In this document: one piece after another, positions 17,203 to 27,176 of the stretch
Position numbering within the stretch: the stretch's first letter is position 1
How the letters are laid out: every line of letters begins with the position of its first letter
Origin: Defluviitaleaceae bacterium
GTDB taxonomy: Bacteria > Bacillota > Clostridia > Lachnospirales > WQUN01
Direction of reading: 5' to 3'
Assembly: GCA_009777845.1 (NCBI GenBank)
Contig: WRLD01000009.1
Location: forward strand, 1 to 64,000
Length of the DNA stretch: 64,000 nucleotides
Position numbers and translations under genes: made by a program
The notes under the pieces: model-generated
Seen by the model: only the letters and a program-made list of their open reading frames with translations
The model's database searches: none
Told to the model about the DNA's origin: nothing

Positions 17203-20079
17203 ATGCCAGATATTAACACAAACACACCCGAAACGACTACAGCTCCTATAAAAACAGAACCGAAAGGCGATGGCAAAAAGGTACGTTCTCGTCCGCTTGG
17301 TGCAGACGGAAAGCCTCTGCCCCCTGCGATTGGCGCGGACGGAAAGCCGATTGCGCGCCCACGTCCGCTAGGCGCGGACGGCAAGCCAGTACCACGTCCA
17401 CGCCCTCTAGGCGCAGACGGCAAGCCAGTACCTCCGCCGCGCCCACTAGGCGCGGACGGCAAGCCAGTACCGCGCCCACGTCCGCTAGGTGCGGACGGCA
17501 AGCCAGTGGGGCGTTCTGCGGAAAGCAAGCCTAAAGAAAAAGCCCCCGAACAAGCCCCTGCACAAGCCCCTGCTACCCCTGCGGCTTCACAGCCTACGCC
17601 GCGCCCCCCACAAGCAGAGGGGCAACGCCCCCCACGCCAACAAGGGCAAGGGCAGGGCGGTAATCGCTCGCAGGGACAAGGCGGCTATGGAAACCGTTCC
17701 CAAGGGCAAGGACAAGGCGGTAACCGCCCCCAAGGTCAAGGACAAGGCGGCTATGGCAACCGTCCCCAAGGACAAGGACAAGGCGGCGGCTATGGCAACC
17801 GTCCCCAAGGACAAGGACAAGGCGGCTATGGCAACCGTCCGCAAGGTCAAGGACAAGGCGGCTATGGCAACCGTCCGCAAGGTCAAGGACAAGGCGGCTA
17901 CGGCAACCGTCCGCAGGGTCAAGGACAAGGCGGCTACGGTAACCGCCCCCAAGGTCAAGGACAAGGCGGCTACGGCAATCGCCCCCAAGGTCAAGGCGGC
18001 TTTGGTAACCGTCCGCAAGGACAGGGCGGAAACCGCCCACAAGGTCAAGGCGGCTACGGCAACCGTCCGCAGGGACAAGGCGGTGGCTTCGCTGGGCGTT
18101 CCGGCGGTGCAGGCGGCGGCAGAGGTGCTGTCGAGGTTAAAAAAACCGAGCCAACCAAGGACGACAAGCGCCAACAATGGAACCGCATACAACAAGCGAA
18201 CACAATAAGCAAAAAAGATAAAAAAGACAGCTACGGCAAGGAAAACCGCCAAGGGCTTGACCGCCGAAGCGGTAGGTCGAGGCCTGTCAAGCGCGTGATT
18301 ATACCGCGCGTACAGCCTACGGTTACTATGATAACCGTAGCGCCGCTAATTACCGTGCGCGCCCTAGCCGAAAAGCTAATGCGCTCCAACGCCGATGTCA
18401 TAAAAATTCTTATGAAGCAAGGCATGATGGTGACGGCTAACCAAACCATTGACTTTGAAGCCGCTTCTATGGTAGCGGAGGCGTTTGGCGTTCTCGTAGA
18501 CGAATATGTCGAGGTGGACGTTTTCGAGGAAGCGTTTTCTACTACGGACGAGGAAGGCTCGCTATTGCCGCGCCCTCCTATAGTTGTGGTAATGGGACAC
18601 GTAGACCACGGAAAGACATCATTGCTTGATGCGATTCGCAACGAAAACGTACAGCAATCAGAGTCTGGCGGAATTACACAGCATATAGGCGCGTATAGCG
18701 TTCGGCTAAAAAATAACGAGAACAAGCGCGTTACCTTCCTTGATACGCCTGGGCATGAGGCATTTACTGCCATGCGTATGCGCGGCGCGCAGGTTACGGA
18801 TATTGCGGTGCTTGTTGTGGCGGCGGACGACGGCGTTATGCCGCAGACAGTAGAAGCCATAAACCACGCCAGAGCCGCAGGCGTAGAAATTATTGTCGCA
18901 ATTACAATGATGGATAAGCCCGATGCAAACCCCGACAAGGTTAAACAACAGCTTACCGACCATGGGCTACAGCCCGAGGACTGGGGCGGACAGACGGTAA
19001 CTGTGCTTGTTTCCGCTCGCGCAAAAACAGGCATAGAGCGGCTACTGGAAATGATACTGCTAGTGGCGGAAATGAAAGAGCTGCGCGCAAACCCAAACAA
19101 GCCCGCGCGCGGAAGCATTATAGAAGCGAAGCTGGACAAGGGGCGCGGCCCAGTAGCTACGGTTATTGTGCAGGAGGGTACGCTTAGAGTGGGTGACCCA
19201 GTTGTGGCAGGCGCTTGTCACGGCAAGGTACGCGCCATGGTAAACAGCCGCGGCAAGAACGTAACCGAGGCAGGCCCGTCAAGAACGGTAGAAATTATCG
19301 GCTTGGCAGAGGTGCCTACTACTGGCGATATTCTCTATGCCGCTACGAGCGAAAGACAGGCGCGGCAGCTTTCAGAAACAGTTGTAGCCAAGGGCAGAGA
19401 AAGCCTAATTAAATCTACGCAGGGCAAGGTTTCGCTTGACGATTTGTTCAACCAAATACAGGCAGGGCATGTGAAAGACCTAAATGTGGTCGTTAAGGCA
19501 GACGTGCAAGGCTCTGTGGAAGCGTTACGCGGCAGCTTGGAAAAATTGTCCAACGAGAGCGTGCGCGTACGCATAATCCATACAGGCGCAGGCGCGATTA
19601 CCGAGTCGGACGTTATGCTCGCTTCCGCTTCCAACGCAATTATCATAGGCTTTAACGTACGCCCAGAGCCAGTCGCTAAGTCTGTAGCCGAAACGGAAAG
19701 CGTTGACATTCGCATGTACAGCGTAATCTACTCCGCCATTGACGATATTCAAGCGGCAATGAAGGGTATGCTCGACCCCGAATTTGAGGAAAAGATTTTG
19801 GGTCATGCCGAAATACGCCAAATATTCAAAGCGTCGGGCATAGGCTCGATTGGCGGCTCGTATGTAACCGAGGGCAAAATTACACGCAACGCACAGGTGC
19901 GGATTGTCCGTGACGGGCGCGTAATCTATGACGGACACCTCGACACGCTTCGCCGCTTTAAGGACGATGTAAAGGAAGTGGCTAGTGGCTACGAGTGCGG
20001 TCTGCTCTTTAAAAATTACAACGACATAAAAGAGGGCGACAAGGTAGAAGCGTACGTAATGGAGGAAATACCGCGATGA
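17203..20079 (+). CDS. infB: Translation initiation factor IF-2
   Basis: IF-2 is the GTPase that places initiator tRNA on the 30S subunit and drives subunit joining. The GTPase domain has its P-loop GHVDHGKT at residues 465-472, DTPGHE and the specificity motif TMMDKPD, and domains III and IV follow to the end at residue 958. The N-terminal 300 residues are unusual. Six GADGKP units (about residues 33-105) are followed by some fifteen [11 protein letters not shown] units (about 145-300), giving a very basic, Gly/Gln-rich, disordered arm. A normal IF2_N segment ([20 protein letters not shown]) comes next. The gene starts 9 bp after ylxR and overlaps rbfA by 4 bp. Confidence 0.97.
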   Translation: MPDINTNTPETTTAPIKTEPKGDGKKVRSRPLGADGKPLPPAIGADGKPIARPRPLGADGKPVPRPRPLGADGKPVPPPRPLGADGKPVPRPRPLGADGKPVGRSAESKPKEKAPEQAPAQAPATPAASQPTPRPPQAEGQRPPRQQGQGQGGNRSQGQGGYGNRSQGQGQGGNRPQGQGQGGYGNRPQGQGQGGGYGNRPQGQGQGGYGNRPQGQGQGGYGNRPQGQGQGGYGNRPQGQGQGGYGNRPQGQGQGGYGNRPQGQGGFGNRPQGQGGNRPQGQGGYGNRPQGQGGGFAGRSGGAGGGRGAVEVKKTEPTKDDKRQQWNRIQQANTISKKDKKDSYGKENRQGLDRRSGRSRPVKRVIIPRVQPTVTMITVAPLITVRALAEKLMRSNADVIKILMKQGMMVTANQTIDFEAASMVAEAFGVLVDEYVEVDVFEEAFSTTDEEGSLLPRPPIVVVMGHVDHGKTSLLDAIRNENVQQSESGGITQHIGAYSVRLKNNENKRVTFLDTPGHEAFTAMRMRGAQVTDIAVLVVAADDGVMPQTVEAINHARAAGVEIIVAITMMDKPDANPDKVKQQLTDHGLQPEDWGGQTVTVLVSARAKTGIERLLEMILLVAEMKELRANPNKPARGSIIEAKLDKGRGPVATVIVQEGTLRVGDPVVAGACHGKVRAMVNSRGKNVTEAGPSRTVEIIGLAEVPTTGDILYAATSERQARQLSETVVAKGRESLIKSTQGKVSLDDLFNQIQAGHVKDLNVVVKADVQGSVEALRGSLEKLSNESVRVRIIHTGAGAITESDVMLASASNAIIIGFNVRPEPVAKSVAETESVDIRMYSVIYSAIDDIQAAMKGMLDPEFEEKILGHAEIRQIFKASGIGSIGGSYVTEGKITRNAQVRIVRDGRVIYDGHLDTLRRFKDDVKEVASGYECGLLFKNYNDIKEGDKVEAYVMEEIPR
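17640..18085 (+). repeat. In-frame tandem repeats coding [11 protein letters not shown] units in infB
   Basis: Units of 33 bp (with 24-bp and 36-bp variants) repeat about fifteen times, often with identical codons, for example CCGCAAGGTCAAGGACAAGG. The wording resembles the CAAGGGCAAG repeats in the FliK-like gene. A shorter set of GCGGACGGCAAGCC units lies upstream (about 17300-17510). Confidence 0.9.
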
Positions 20080-20420
20080 AAACACGCATGATTCGTATTA
20101 ACGACGAAATAGCGCGAGTGACGGCGGACACAATTCGTTCAGAGCTGTCTGACCCGCGTATCGGTACTGTCGTTAGTGTGATGGGGGCGGAAACGACTTC
20201 AGATTTAAAGCATTGCAAGATAAGGGTAAGTATTTTAGGCGAAAAAGAGGAACAAAAAAAGGTAATGGAAGCGTTGACCCGCGCTACAGGCTTTGTCAGA
20301 AAACGCCTAGCGGACGTTATCAATCTTCGCCAAACGCCCGAAATAAAATTTGTTTACGATGATGCCATAGAGCATGGCATGTATATGCGTAAGCTAATAG
20401 ATGAAGTGAATAAGCCATGA
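20076..20420 (+). CDS. rbfA: 30S ribosome-binding factor RbfA
   Basis: RbfA is a small KH-fold protein that binds immature 30S subunits and is needed for 16S rRNA 5'-end processing, especially in the cold. The 114-residue protein has the family pattern [30 protein letters not shown], the strand CKIRVSILG and the ending [17 protein letters not shown]. It overlaps the infB stop by 4 bp and the following DHH gene by 4 bp, so translation is coupled across the operon. Confidence 0.95.
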   Translation: MKTRMIRINDEIARVTADTIRSELSDPRIGTVVSVMGAETTSDLKHCKIRVSILGEKEEQKKVMEALTRATGFVRKRLADVINLRQTPEIKFVYDDAIEHGMYMRKLIDEVNKP

Positions 20421-21379
20421 AAAATATACTAGAAGTAATAAACAAATACAACAGCTTTGTCCTGGCGGGGCATACCTCGCCGGACGGCGATGCCATAGGC
20501 TCGTGCTGTGCGCTCGCGCTTGCTTTGAATGACATGGGAAAGCAAGCGCGGGTTATTCTCGAACCGTTCGCGCAGAAGTACCATATTATCCCAGGGCGTG
20601 AGTTTTTTGTTACGCCCAACCAAGCGGAAGCCCTACAGCCCGAGGTGTTTATCGCGCTGGATTGTGCCGCCGCAAAAAGGCTTTGCGAAACGGCGCGTAA
20701 GGTGTTCGAGCGTACCGAGGTTACTATATGTATAGACCACCACGATACAAACAAGGGCTTTGCTATGCACAATTACATAGATTCCAGTGCTTCGTCCACG
20801 GCGGAAATGGTATTTAATATCGTGTACGAAATATCAGAGCTTACGCAGGACATTGCCACCGCCATTTACGCAGGTATGATTAGCGATACTGGAGGATTTA
20901 AGTACAACGCCACGGCGAAGTCTACCATGCTAAAGGCATCTCGCCTTATGGAAATTATTCCCTTTACAAATATTTACAATGAGCTAATGCACAAGCACCG
21001 TTTTTCCGCAGGAAAGGCGCTTGGGCTTGCGTTGGAAAAATCGGAACGCACAAAAAACAAAAAAATAGTGTTCACGTACATGACAAACGAAATGCTAGAG
21101 AGCGTAAAGGCAAGCCACGCCGACCTAGACGGCATAGTGGAATACCTAATGACTACTCGCAACGCACTAGTGGCAATTTTTGTGTACGAAAAAAAGGGCG
21201 AGCAGGGAAAGGCAAAGGTAAGCCTGCGTTCTCACGGGCCAGATGTGGGGCGTGTCGCTTCCGCGCTTGGCGGCGGCGGACATGTTCTCGCGGCAGGCGC
21301 GACTGTGGACGGCACAGTGGACGAAATATTAAGGCTTGCACTAAAATTAGTGAAAAAGGAAGTAGAGAAATTTTCGTGA
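20417..21379 (+). CDS. nrnA: DHH-family bifunctional oligoribonuclease/pAp phosphatase NrnA
   Basis: NrnA degrades very short RNAs and dephosphorylates 3'-phosphoadenosine 5'-phosphate in Bacillota that lack Orn. Its manganese-binding motifs are visible: GHTSPDGDAIGS near residue 20, the DHH motif in CIDHHDT near 115 and the DHHA1 ending with GGGHVLAAGA. The 320-residue length is standard. It sits between rbfA and truB, as is common in Clostridia, with 4-bp overlaps on both sides. Confidence 0.94.
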   Translation: MKNILEVINKYNSFVLAGHTSPDGDAIGSCCALALALNDMGKQARVILEPFAQKYHIIPGREFFVTPNQAEALQPEVFIALDCAAAKRLCETARKVFERTEVTICIDHHDTNKGFAMHNYIDSSASSTAEMVFNIVYEISELTQDIATAIYAGMISDTGGFKYNATAKSTMLKASRLMEIIPFTNIYNELMHKHRFSAGKALGLALEKSERTKNKKIVFTYMTNEMLESVKASHADLDGIVEYLMTTRNALVAIFVYEKKGEQGKAKVSLRSHGPDVGRVASALGGGGHVLAAGATVDGTVDEILRLALKLVKKEVEKFS

Positions 21380-22227
21380 ACGGTTTCATAAATATTTGTA
21401 AGGAAAAAGGCTATACATCTCACGATGTTGTCGCTATTATAAGAAAGTACACTCGCCAAAAAACTGGGCATACTGGAACGCTTGACCCCGATGCAACTGG
21501 CGTGTTGCCTATTTGTGTAGGGCGCGCGACAAAGCTCGCCGACTATGTAGCGGCGCAGGACAAGACCTACGCGGCGAGGATTGTTTTGGGTATTACTACC
21601 GATACTGGCGATATTTCGGGCAAAATCCTGTCGCAAAGGGCTGTTTCCGTTAGCCAAGACGAATTGCAGGCCGCGGCGTTGTCCTTTGTGGGCGAATACT
21701 GGCAAACTCCGCCGATGTATTCTGCGGTAAAGGTCGGCGGCAAAAAGCTGTACGAGCTTGCGAGAAAAGGGCAGGAAATAGAACGCAAGCCGCGCCTGGT
21801 GAAAATATATGACTTAAAGATTACTGGCGATTGCTTAGAAATCACCTGCTCTAAAGGCACGTATATACGTAGTCTGTGCATGGATATAGGCGAGAAGCTA
21901 GGCTGCGGCGCGGCTATGGGTAGCTTGAACCGCATACGCAGTGGCGGATTTGCCATAGAAAGCTCGTATTCATTAGAAGAAATAAAGACACGCGCCGCGG
22001 AAAACAGGCTTGACGAAATTATTATACCGCCCGAGCAGATTCTGCCCCTGCGTACCATGACGATAGACCCCGAAAGCCTGCCGCGCGCCTTGAACGGCAA
22101 CCCAGTGGAAATCGCCAAGCATTACCGAACAGGCGAAAAATTCTGGCTAAAAGACCCAGACGGTTGTATAATAGGCTTGTATAGCGTTAAGCGCGAGGGC
22201 TTGCTGTGTGTGGAGGTTATGTTTTAG
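21376..22227 (+). CDS. truB: tRNA pseudouridine-55 synthase TruB
   Basis: TruB converts uridine 55 of the tRNA T loop to pseudouridine. The catalytic Asp37 lies in GHTGTLDPDATGVLP, and the conserved YTSHDVV, GEYWQTPPMYSAVKVGGKKLYELAR and CSKGTYIRSLC motifs are present. The start is GTG 21376, overlapping the nrnA stop by 4 bp; it gives the normal N-terminus MNGFINICKEKG. A C-terminal PUA-like end is present. The stop overlaps the probable ribF start by one base. Confidence 0.95.
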   Translation: MNGFINICKEKGYTSHDVVAIIRKYTRQKTGHTGTLDPDATGVLPICVGRATKLADYVAAQDKTYAARIVLGITTDTGDISGKILSQRAVSVSQDELQAAALSFVGEYWQTPPMYSAVKVGGKKLYELARKGQEIERKPRLVKIYDLKITGDCLEITCSKGTYIRSLCMDIGEKLGCGAAMGSLNRIRSGGFAIESSYSLEEIKTRAAENRLDEIIIPPEQILPLRTMTIDPESLPRALNGNPVEIAKHYRTGEKFWLKDPDGCIIGLYSVKREGLLCVEVMF

Positions 22228-23090
22228 TGGTACTAACCATAGGGAAATTCGAGGGCATTCACTTGGGGCATAGGGCGTTATTGCGTGAGGTGGTAGCACG
22301 CGCAGGCTCGCTCGGTTTGCAGTCGGCGGTGATTGTGTTTAAGCCGCACCCCTTTGTCGTTTTGGCGGACGAGGACTACAAGCCTATTTTTTCGGAGCAG
22401 GAGCGCGAGCGGCTAATAAAAAGCAACGGCATACAACGCATAATCACGTTAGATTTTCGGGAAATAGTGACAATGAACGCGCAGGATTTTTGCCAAAAGC
22501 TGTTTACGGAATACGGCACGAAGGAGATAATCGTAGGCGAGGATTACCGCTTTGGCAACAACCGCGAGGGTACACTGCGTACCCTGCAACAAGCGGCGGC
22601 AAGGCACAACGCGGCTGTCCGTACCATCGCCAAGATTAACAACATCAGCACATCACGTATACGAGAATTGCTCGCACAACAAAATTTCTGCGAAGCAGAA
22701 AAGCTCCTCGGCTTTCCGTTTTTTATAGAGGGTATCGTAACTAAGGGGCGACAGCTCGGCGGCAAGCTAGGCTTTCCCACACTGAATATTTATCCGCCAA
22801 GCGACAAGTTTCTGCCGCCGCGCGGCGTGTACACTACTCGTACCATTATTGACGGCGCGGAGATGGCAGGGCTTACAAATATTGGCGTTTGCCCGACTGT
22901 AAACGCCAACGAGGACGAGCGATTGTCCGTAGAAACGCATGTACCAAGCCTACAGGCTGGCGAGCTGTACGGACAAAAAATAAGAGTAGAATTTTTGCGG
23001 TTTATTCGCCCCGAGAAACGGTTCGGGGGTATAGAGGAATTGAAGGCACAGATAAGTGAAGATTTACGATATTTATTAACGCACATGTGA
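22227..23090 (+). CDS. ribF: Bifunctional riboflavin kinase/FAD synthetase
   Basis: RibF turns riboflavin into FMN and then FAD. The N-terminal adenylyltransferase half has GKFEGIHLGH (usually FDGVHLGH, here with Glu for Asp) and the ISTSRIRELL segment. The C-terminal kinase half has GRQLGGKLGFPTLNIYP and the RIEFLRFIRPEKRF-like ending. I prefer GTG 22227, which shares its first base with the truB stop and follows a GGAGG at 22211; GTG 22206 is the alternative and would add seven residues. This closes the operon begun by rimP. Confidence 0.93.
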   Translation: MVLTIGKFEGIHLGHRALLREVVARAGSLGLQSAVIVFKPHPFVVLADEDYKPIFSEQERERLIKSNGIQRIITLDFREIVTMNAQDFCQKLFTEYGTKEIIVGEDYRFGNNREGTLRTLQQAAARHNAAVRTIAKINNISTSRIRELLAQQNFCEAEKLLGFPFFIEGIVTKGRQLGGKLGFPTLNIYPPSDKFLPPRGVYTTRTIIDGAEMAGLTNIGVCPTVNANEDERLSVETHVPSLQAGELYGQKIRVEFLRFIRPEKRFGGIEELKAQISEDLRYLLTHM

Positions 23091-23108
23091 AATCGCCGAA
23101 GGCGAGCC
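23082..23108. repeat. Family D short hairpin repeat, copy 1
   Basis: The stem TCGCC/GGCGA with an adjoining CACATGTG word covers the ribF stop and precedes lysA. Inverted versions occur at 38197-38222 and 56761-56786, also next to gene starts. Confidence 0.65.
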
Positions 23109-23126
23109 GAAAGAGGAGGTAATGGT

Positions 23127-24371
23127 ATGACAGAAGTTACTGACAGGACTAATTTTTTTGAGGGGCATGACCCCCGCGAGCTAGTAGCAAAATATGGTAG
23201 CCCCTTGTATGTGTATAGCGAAAAAACCTTGCGTTTACGTTGTCGAGAAATGGTAAGCCTATCCTCTTGCCCAAACGTAATAGTAAATTATGCGGTCAAA
23301 GCAAACACAAATTTGACATTGTTAAAAATAGCGCGTGAATGTGGCTGCCGCGCGGATATAAGCAGTATGGGCGAGGCAGTAGCCGCAATGGAGGCGGGCT
23401 TCCGTCCAGACGAAATGCTGTTTATGGTAAATAATGTTTCCGCCGACGAGCTGAGCTTTGCCGTAGAAAAGGGTATTACTGTTTGTGTGGATTCGCTGAC
23501 ACAATTAGCTACACTCGGCCGCTTGAACCCAGGGGGCAAGGTGGCTGTGCGTTTTAATTCTGGCGTGGGCGGCGGCCATCACGAGAACGTGGTAACAGGC
23601 GGCGACGGCACAAAGTTTGGCATAATGCCCGACAAAATAGCCATGGTGAAGCTGCTTGCCAAGCAGAATAACTTAAAAATAGCAGGAATAACTCATCATA
23701 TCGGCTCGCAAAATTGGGGCGACTTGTACTTGGCTGGCGTTGACGCTATTCTAAAAATCGCGCGTGAGTTTAGCGATTTGGAATTTATTGACTTTGGCGG
23801 CGGCTTTGCCATTCCCTACAACAAGCAAAACGGCGAAAAGCCGCTAGACCTGCGTGCTTTAAGCAGTGCGTTGGATTCCAAGCTGTTTGATTTCAATAAG
23901 GAATACGGAAAATCCGTAAACTTTATAATCGAGCCTGGGCGTTATATCGCCGCGGAGTGCGGCGTGTTGCTTGGTACCGTTCATTCGGTAAAATCTAACA
24001 ACACGAAAAATTTCGCAGGCACGGACTTGGGCTTTTCTGTTTTTAAACGCCCTACCGTGTATGATGCACACCACGACATTGAGATTTACCGCGGACAAAG
24101 TGCGGCAAGCACCAAGACCAAAAACGTCAATATAGTGGGAAATCAATGCGAATCGGGCGATTATATAGCCAAGGAGCGAGAGCTTCCAGAGCTTTTTGAC
24201 GGCGATATAATCGGCGTTTTGGACGCTGGGGCGTACGGCTACTCTATGAGCTGTCAGTACAATTTCCGTCCGCGCCCGGCAGAGGTACTAATTCAGTTGG
24301 ACAAAAGCGTAAAATTGATACGCCGCCGCGACAATTTTACTGATATGCTTGCGAATATGGTGGGATTATAA
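23127..24371 (+). CDS. lysA: Diaminopimelate decarboxylase
   Basis: LysA removes carbon dioxide from meso-diaminopimelate to make lysine, using pyridoxal phosphate. The PLP lysine is Lys58 in NYAVKANTN, and the barrel shows GITHHIGSQ, DFGGGFAIPY and EPGRYIAAECG. The second active-site region GDIIGVLDAGAYGYSMSCQYNFRPRPAEVLI is broadly as expected. The 414-residue length is normal. A strong AGAGGAGG site precedes the ATG. It lies between the ribF operon and mreB and is probably cotranscribed with mreB (13-bp gap). Confidence 0.95.
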   Translation: MTEVTDRTNFFEGHDPRELVAKYGSPLYVYSEKTLRLRCREMVSLSSCPNVIVNYAVKANTNLTLLKIARECGCRADISSMGEAVAAMEAGFRPDEMLFMVNNVSADELSFAVEKGITVCVDSLTQLATLGRLNPGGKVAVRFNSGVGGGHHENVVTGGDGTKFGIMPDKIAMVKLLAKQNNLKIAGITHHIGSQNWGDLYLAGVDAILKIAREFSDLEFIDFGGGFAIPYNKQNGEKPLDLRALSSALDSKLFDFNKEYGKSVNFIIEPGRYIAAECGVLLGTVHSVKSNNTKNFAGTDLGFSVFKRPTVYDAHHDIEIYRGQSAASTKTKNVNIVGNQCESGDYIAKERELPELFDGDIIGVLDAGAYGYSMSCQYNFRPRPAEVLIQLDKSVKLIRRRDNFTDMLANMVGL

Positions 24372-24384
24372 AAGGAGATTAGCA

Positions 24385-25401
24385 ATGATTGGCACAGATA
24401 TTGGAATAGACCTTGGAACGGCTTCGGTGTTGGTGTATATTAAGGGGCAGGGCACAGTGCTTAAAGAGCCGTCCGTGGTCGCAATTAACAAGGACACCGA
24501 CAAAATTATGGCGGTGGGCGAGGAAGCGCGCAGTATGCTTGGCCGCACGCCTGGAAATATAATCGCAATACGCCCTATGAAAGAGGGAGTAATTTCCGAT
24601 TACCATATCACTGAAAAGATGTTAAAATACTTTATAAACAAGGCAGTGGGGCGGCCGCTTATGCGTAAGCCGCGCATTGCCATTTGTGTGCCGTCTAACG
24701 TGACCGAGGTAGAACGCCGCGCCGTGGAGGAAGCGGCGGTACAGGCAGGGGCTAGGCAGGTTTATATAATAGAAGAACCTATTGCGGCGGCGATTGGCGC
24801 GGGTATTGATATAGCGCGCGCGTGCGGCAGTATGATTATCGACATAGGCGGCGGCACAACTGACGTTGCGGTTATTTCGCTGGGCGGTACGGTTGTTTCC
24901 AATTCAATCAAAACGGCTGGCGACCATTTTGACGAGGCGATTATCCGCTATATGCGGAAAAAGCACAATATCCTTATAGGCGAACGCTCCGCCGAGGACT
25001 TGAAAATCCACGTAGGCACGGCGTACCCCCGCACGGTTTCCGCAAGCATAGAGGTACGCGGACGTAATTTGATTACTGGCTTGCCGAAAAATATCGCCGT
25101 GACCTCGGAGGAAATGCAGGAGGCGTTAGCCGAATCCGTAGCGGCGGTAGTGGAAGCGGTACACACCGTATTAGAAAAAACGCCGCCCGAGCTGGCTTCC
25201 GACATAGCCGACCGCGGAATCGTAATGACTGGCGGCGGCAGTCTGCTGTACGGCTTAGACAAGCTATTACGCGAGAAAACAGGAATAAACACAATTATCG
25301 CCGAGGACGCTGTTTCCTGCGTTGCAATCGGGACAGGGAAATATATAGAATATATTTCTATGGGGAAAATCAATCCTATGGACGCTAGGTTTTCAAAGTA
25401 G
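24385..25401 (+). CDS. mreB: MreB/Mbl family rod-shape actin homologue
   Basis: This bacterial actin forms membrane-bound filaments that steer lateral cell-wall synthesis. Phosphate and nucleotide motifs are visible: IGIDLGTASVLVY at the N-terminus, IDIGGGTTDVAV in the middle and GIVMTGGGSLLYG near the end. The 338-residue length is standard, with ATG 24385 preceded by AAAGGAG. Two flagellar rod genes of the FlhO/FlhP type follow, the same order as mbl-flhO-flhP in Bacillus subtilis, so this copy is probably the Mbl paralogue. No mreC or mreD is nearby, which agrees with that. Confidence 0.94.
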   Translation: MIGTDIGIDLGTASVLVYIKGQGTVLKEPSVVAINKDTDKIMAVGEEARSMLGRTPGNIIAIRPMKEGVISDYHITEKMLKYFINKAVGRPLMRKPRIAICVPSNVTEVERRAVEEAAVQAGARQVYIIEEPIAAAIGAGIDIARACGSMIIDIGGGTTDVAVISLGGTVVSNSIKTAGDHFDEAIIRYMRKKHNILIGERSAEDLKIHVGTAYPRTVSASIEVRGRNLITGLPKNIAVTSEEMQEALAESVAAVVEAVHTVLEKTPPELASDIADRGIVMTGGGSLLYGLDKLLREKTGINTIIAEDAVSCVAIGTGKYIEYISMGKINPMDARFSK

Positions 25402-25462
25402 GGGGAAATAGGGGCTAATGTTTTTTCGGTGAAATGACGATATACATCAGAGGGGGAATTTT

Positions 25463-26230
25463 ATGCTTAGAGGAATATACACATCTGCGCTTGGCATGAT
25501 TACGCATATGCAACGCACAGACATAACCGCAAACAACATGGCGAACGTAGGCACAATAGGCTACAAGCGCGACCATGTTGTTTCGCATGAGTTTTCGGAC
25601 GTGTTAATATCGAGAATGAACGACCCTGGCTTGCGTATGTTCAAAAGTATGCCAATCGGCACAGTAAACCCCGGCGTATTCGTGGACGATGTTTTTACCG
25701 CGTTTACGCAAGGTGCGTTGGAGCAAACAGGCAACCCCTTAGACCTTGCGCTTTCGGGACAGGGCTTTTTTGTGGTAAACCTAAACGGCGAGGAATTGTA
25801 CACTCGTGACGGTGCGTTTACTATGGCAAACGGCTTACTGCTTACGCAAGAGGGCGGACGAGTGCAGGGCATGAACGGCGATATAAACCTGCCCGAGGGA
25901 CACATTGTTATAGGCGAGAACGGCAATGTTTTTGTCAACGGCGAGCATATAGACACACTGCGTATGGCTAATTTCAACCGTGACGGTTTACATAGCCTAC
26001 GCAAAATGGAGGACAACTTCTATCGCGCTTCGGAACACACGGACGGTACACAAATTCCGTTTGAGGGGATAGTAGCGCAGGGCTTTTTGGAAGCATCTAA
26101 CGTGAACATTGTACAAGAAATGGTAAACATGATTACTAATACGCGTGCTTATGAAACGAACGCGCGAATGATAACTTTGCAAGACGGTACGTTGCAGCGC
26201 GCTGTGAATGATATAGCTCGTAGGTCGTAA
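25463..26230 (+). CDS. flgF: Flagellar hook-basal body rod protein, FlgF/FlhO type
   Basis: The protein is a rod component of the flagellar basal body, exported by the flagellar type III system. It begins MLRGIYTSALGM, has the NMANVGTIGYKRD motif of the Flg_bb_rod domain, the central LALSGQGFFVV and DGAFTMANG motifs of the FlgE/F/G fold, and the C-terminal coiled coil MVNMITNTRAYETNARMI. Length (255) and its place after mreB/mbl match Bacillus FlhO. It is followed by FlgG 23 bp downstream. Confidence 0.92.
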   Translation: MLRGIYTSALGMITHMQRTDITANNMANVGTIGYKRDHVVSHEFSDVLISRMNDPGLRMFKSMPIGTVNPGVFVDDVFTAFTQGALEQTGNPLDLALSGQGFFVVNLNGEELYTRDGAFTMANGLLLTQEGGRVQGMNGDINLPEGHIVIGENGNVFVNGEHIDTLRMANFNRDGLHSLRKMEDNFYRASEHTDGTQIPFEGIVAQGFLEASNVNIVQEMVNMITNTRAYETNARMITLQDGTLQRAVNDIARRS

Positions 26231-26253
26231 TAAATAAAAGGAGTTGATTTACC

Positions 26254-27072
26254 ATGATGCGTTCACTTTGGACATCTGCATCGGGCATGACTGCACAAAT
26301 GCTTAAAATTGATACCGTTACAAACAATATAGCTAACGTAAACACAACGGGCTTTAAGAGCGAGCGTATAGAATTTAAGACATTACTATATGAAACCATG
26401 CAAAGGGCAGACCTTGACCCAGTCAATATGACAGGGCGGCCTGTTAATTTGCAGGTGGGGCATGGCGTACGCCCTGCCGCGACTACTCGGAGCTTTGTAC
26501 AAGGGCCGTTGCAAAGAACTGACCGCACTATGGATTTTGCCATAGAAGGCCCTGCGTTTTTTGAGGTTCGGATTAGCCCAGACGAGTATGTGTACACGCG
26601 CGACGGTTCTTTCCATTTTATGCCAACAGATGACGGCAGCTTAATGCTTGTCACCTCGGACGGTTTTCCGATAATGACCGTGGACGGCGACGAGGTTATT
26701 TTGCCTAACGGTATCACCGAGGACGACATAACCGTAACCCCCGAGGGTACGTTTTTCTCTACGATTGATGGGATTTTTGAGGAAATGGGCTTCCAGTTCC
26801 GCCTTGTTCAGTTCTCGAACCCTAACGGAATGGAAGCAGTCGGGAACAACTTTTTCATAGAAACGGTAGCCTCTGGCGTGCCGCTTTCGGAAGCGGACGG
26901 CGAAACAGGCGTATCTAGCCGAATAAGACAGGGCTTCCTTGAAATGTCAAATGTTTCCATTGCCGAGGAAATGATAGGAATAATCACCGCCCAACGCGCT
27001 TTTGATACAAATTCGCGCGGAATAACGACATCTAATGAAATGTTGCAGACTGCTAATCAGTTGGTGAGGTAG
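26254..27072 (+). CDS. flgG: Flagellar distal rod protein, FlgG/FlhP type
   Basis: This paralogue of the preceding gene forms the distal rod. It has MMRSLWTSASGMTAQ, the NNIANVNTTGFKSER motif, FAIEGPAFFEV and YTRDGSFHF in the middle and the C-terminal MIGIITAQRAFDTNSRGITT that packs into the rod helix bundle. An AAAGGAG site precedes ATG 26254. The neighbouring flgJ-like gene completes a rod-assembly set; other flagellar genes lie outside the window. Confidence 0.93.
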   Translation: MMRSLWTSASGMTAQMLKIDTVTNNIANVNTTGFKSERIEFKTLLYETMQRADLDPVNMTGRPVNLQVGHGVRPAATTRSFVQGPLQRTDRTMDFAIEGPAFFEVRISPDEYVYTRDGSFHFMPTDDGSLMLVTSDGFPIMTVDGDEVILPNGITEDDITVTPEGTFFSTIDGIFEEMGFQFRLVQFSNPNGMEAVGNNFFIETVASGVPLSEADGETGVSSRIRQGFLEMSNVSIAEEMIGIITAQRAFDTNSRGITTSNEMLQTANQLVR

Positions 27073-27082
27073 TTTTAGAATG

Positions 27083-27128
27083 AACTCGCCGCTTGGCAAA
27101 TGCTAAAGCATTTGCCGTTTGGCGAGTT
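27083..27128 (+). promoter_or_regulatory. Long hairpin between flgG and flgJ-like gene
   Basis: Two nested stems, AACTCGCC/GGCGAGTT and GGCAAATGC/GCATTTGCC, close on a TAAA loop. Only a short T run (27127-27130) follows, so it may be a weak terminator that lowers flgJ expression, or a processing or stability element. Confidence 0.7.
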
Positions 27129-27176
27129 TTAAAGGCTCGTCTTTTATGTAGAGCTTGCCTAAAGGAGGAATTTCGC

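Noticed and set aside
17587..18252. Overlapping open frames across the infB repeats
   Set aside because: Shadow frames of a 33-bp period repeat; infB clearly owns the frame through its GTPase domain.
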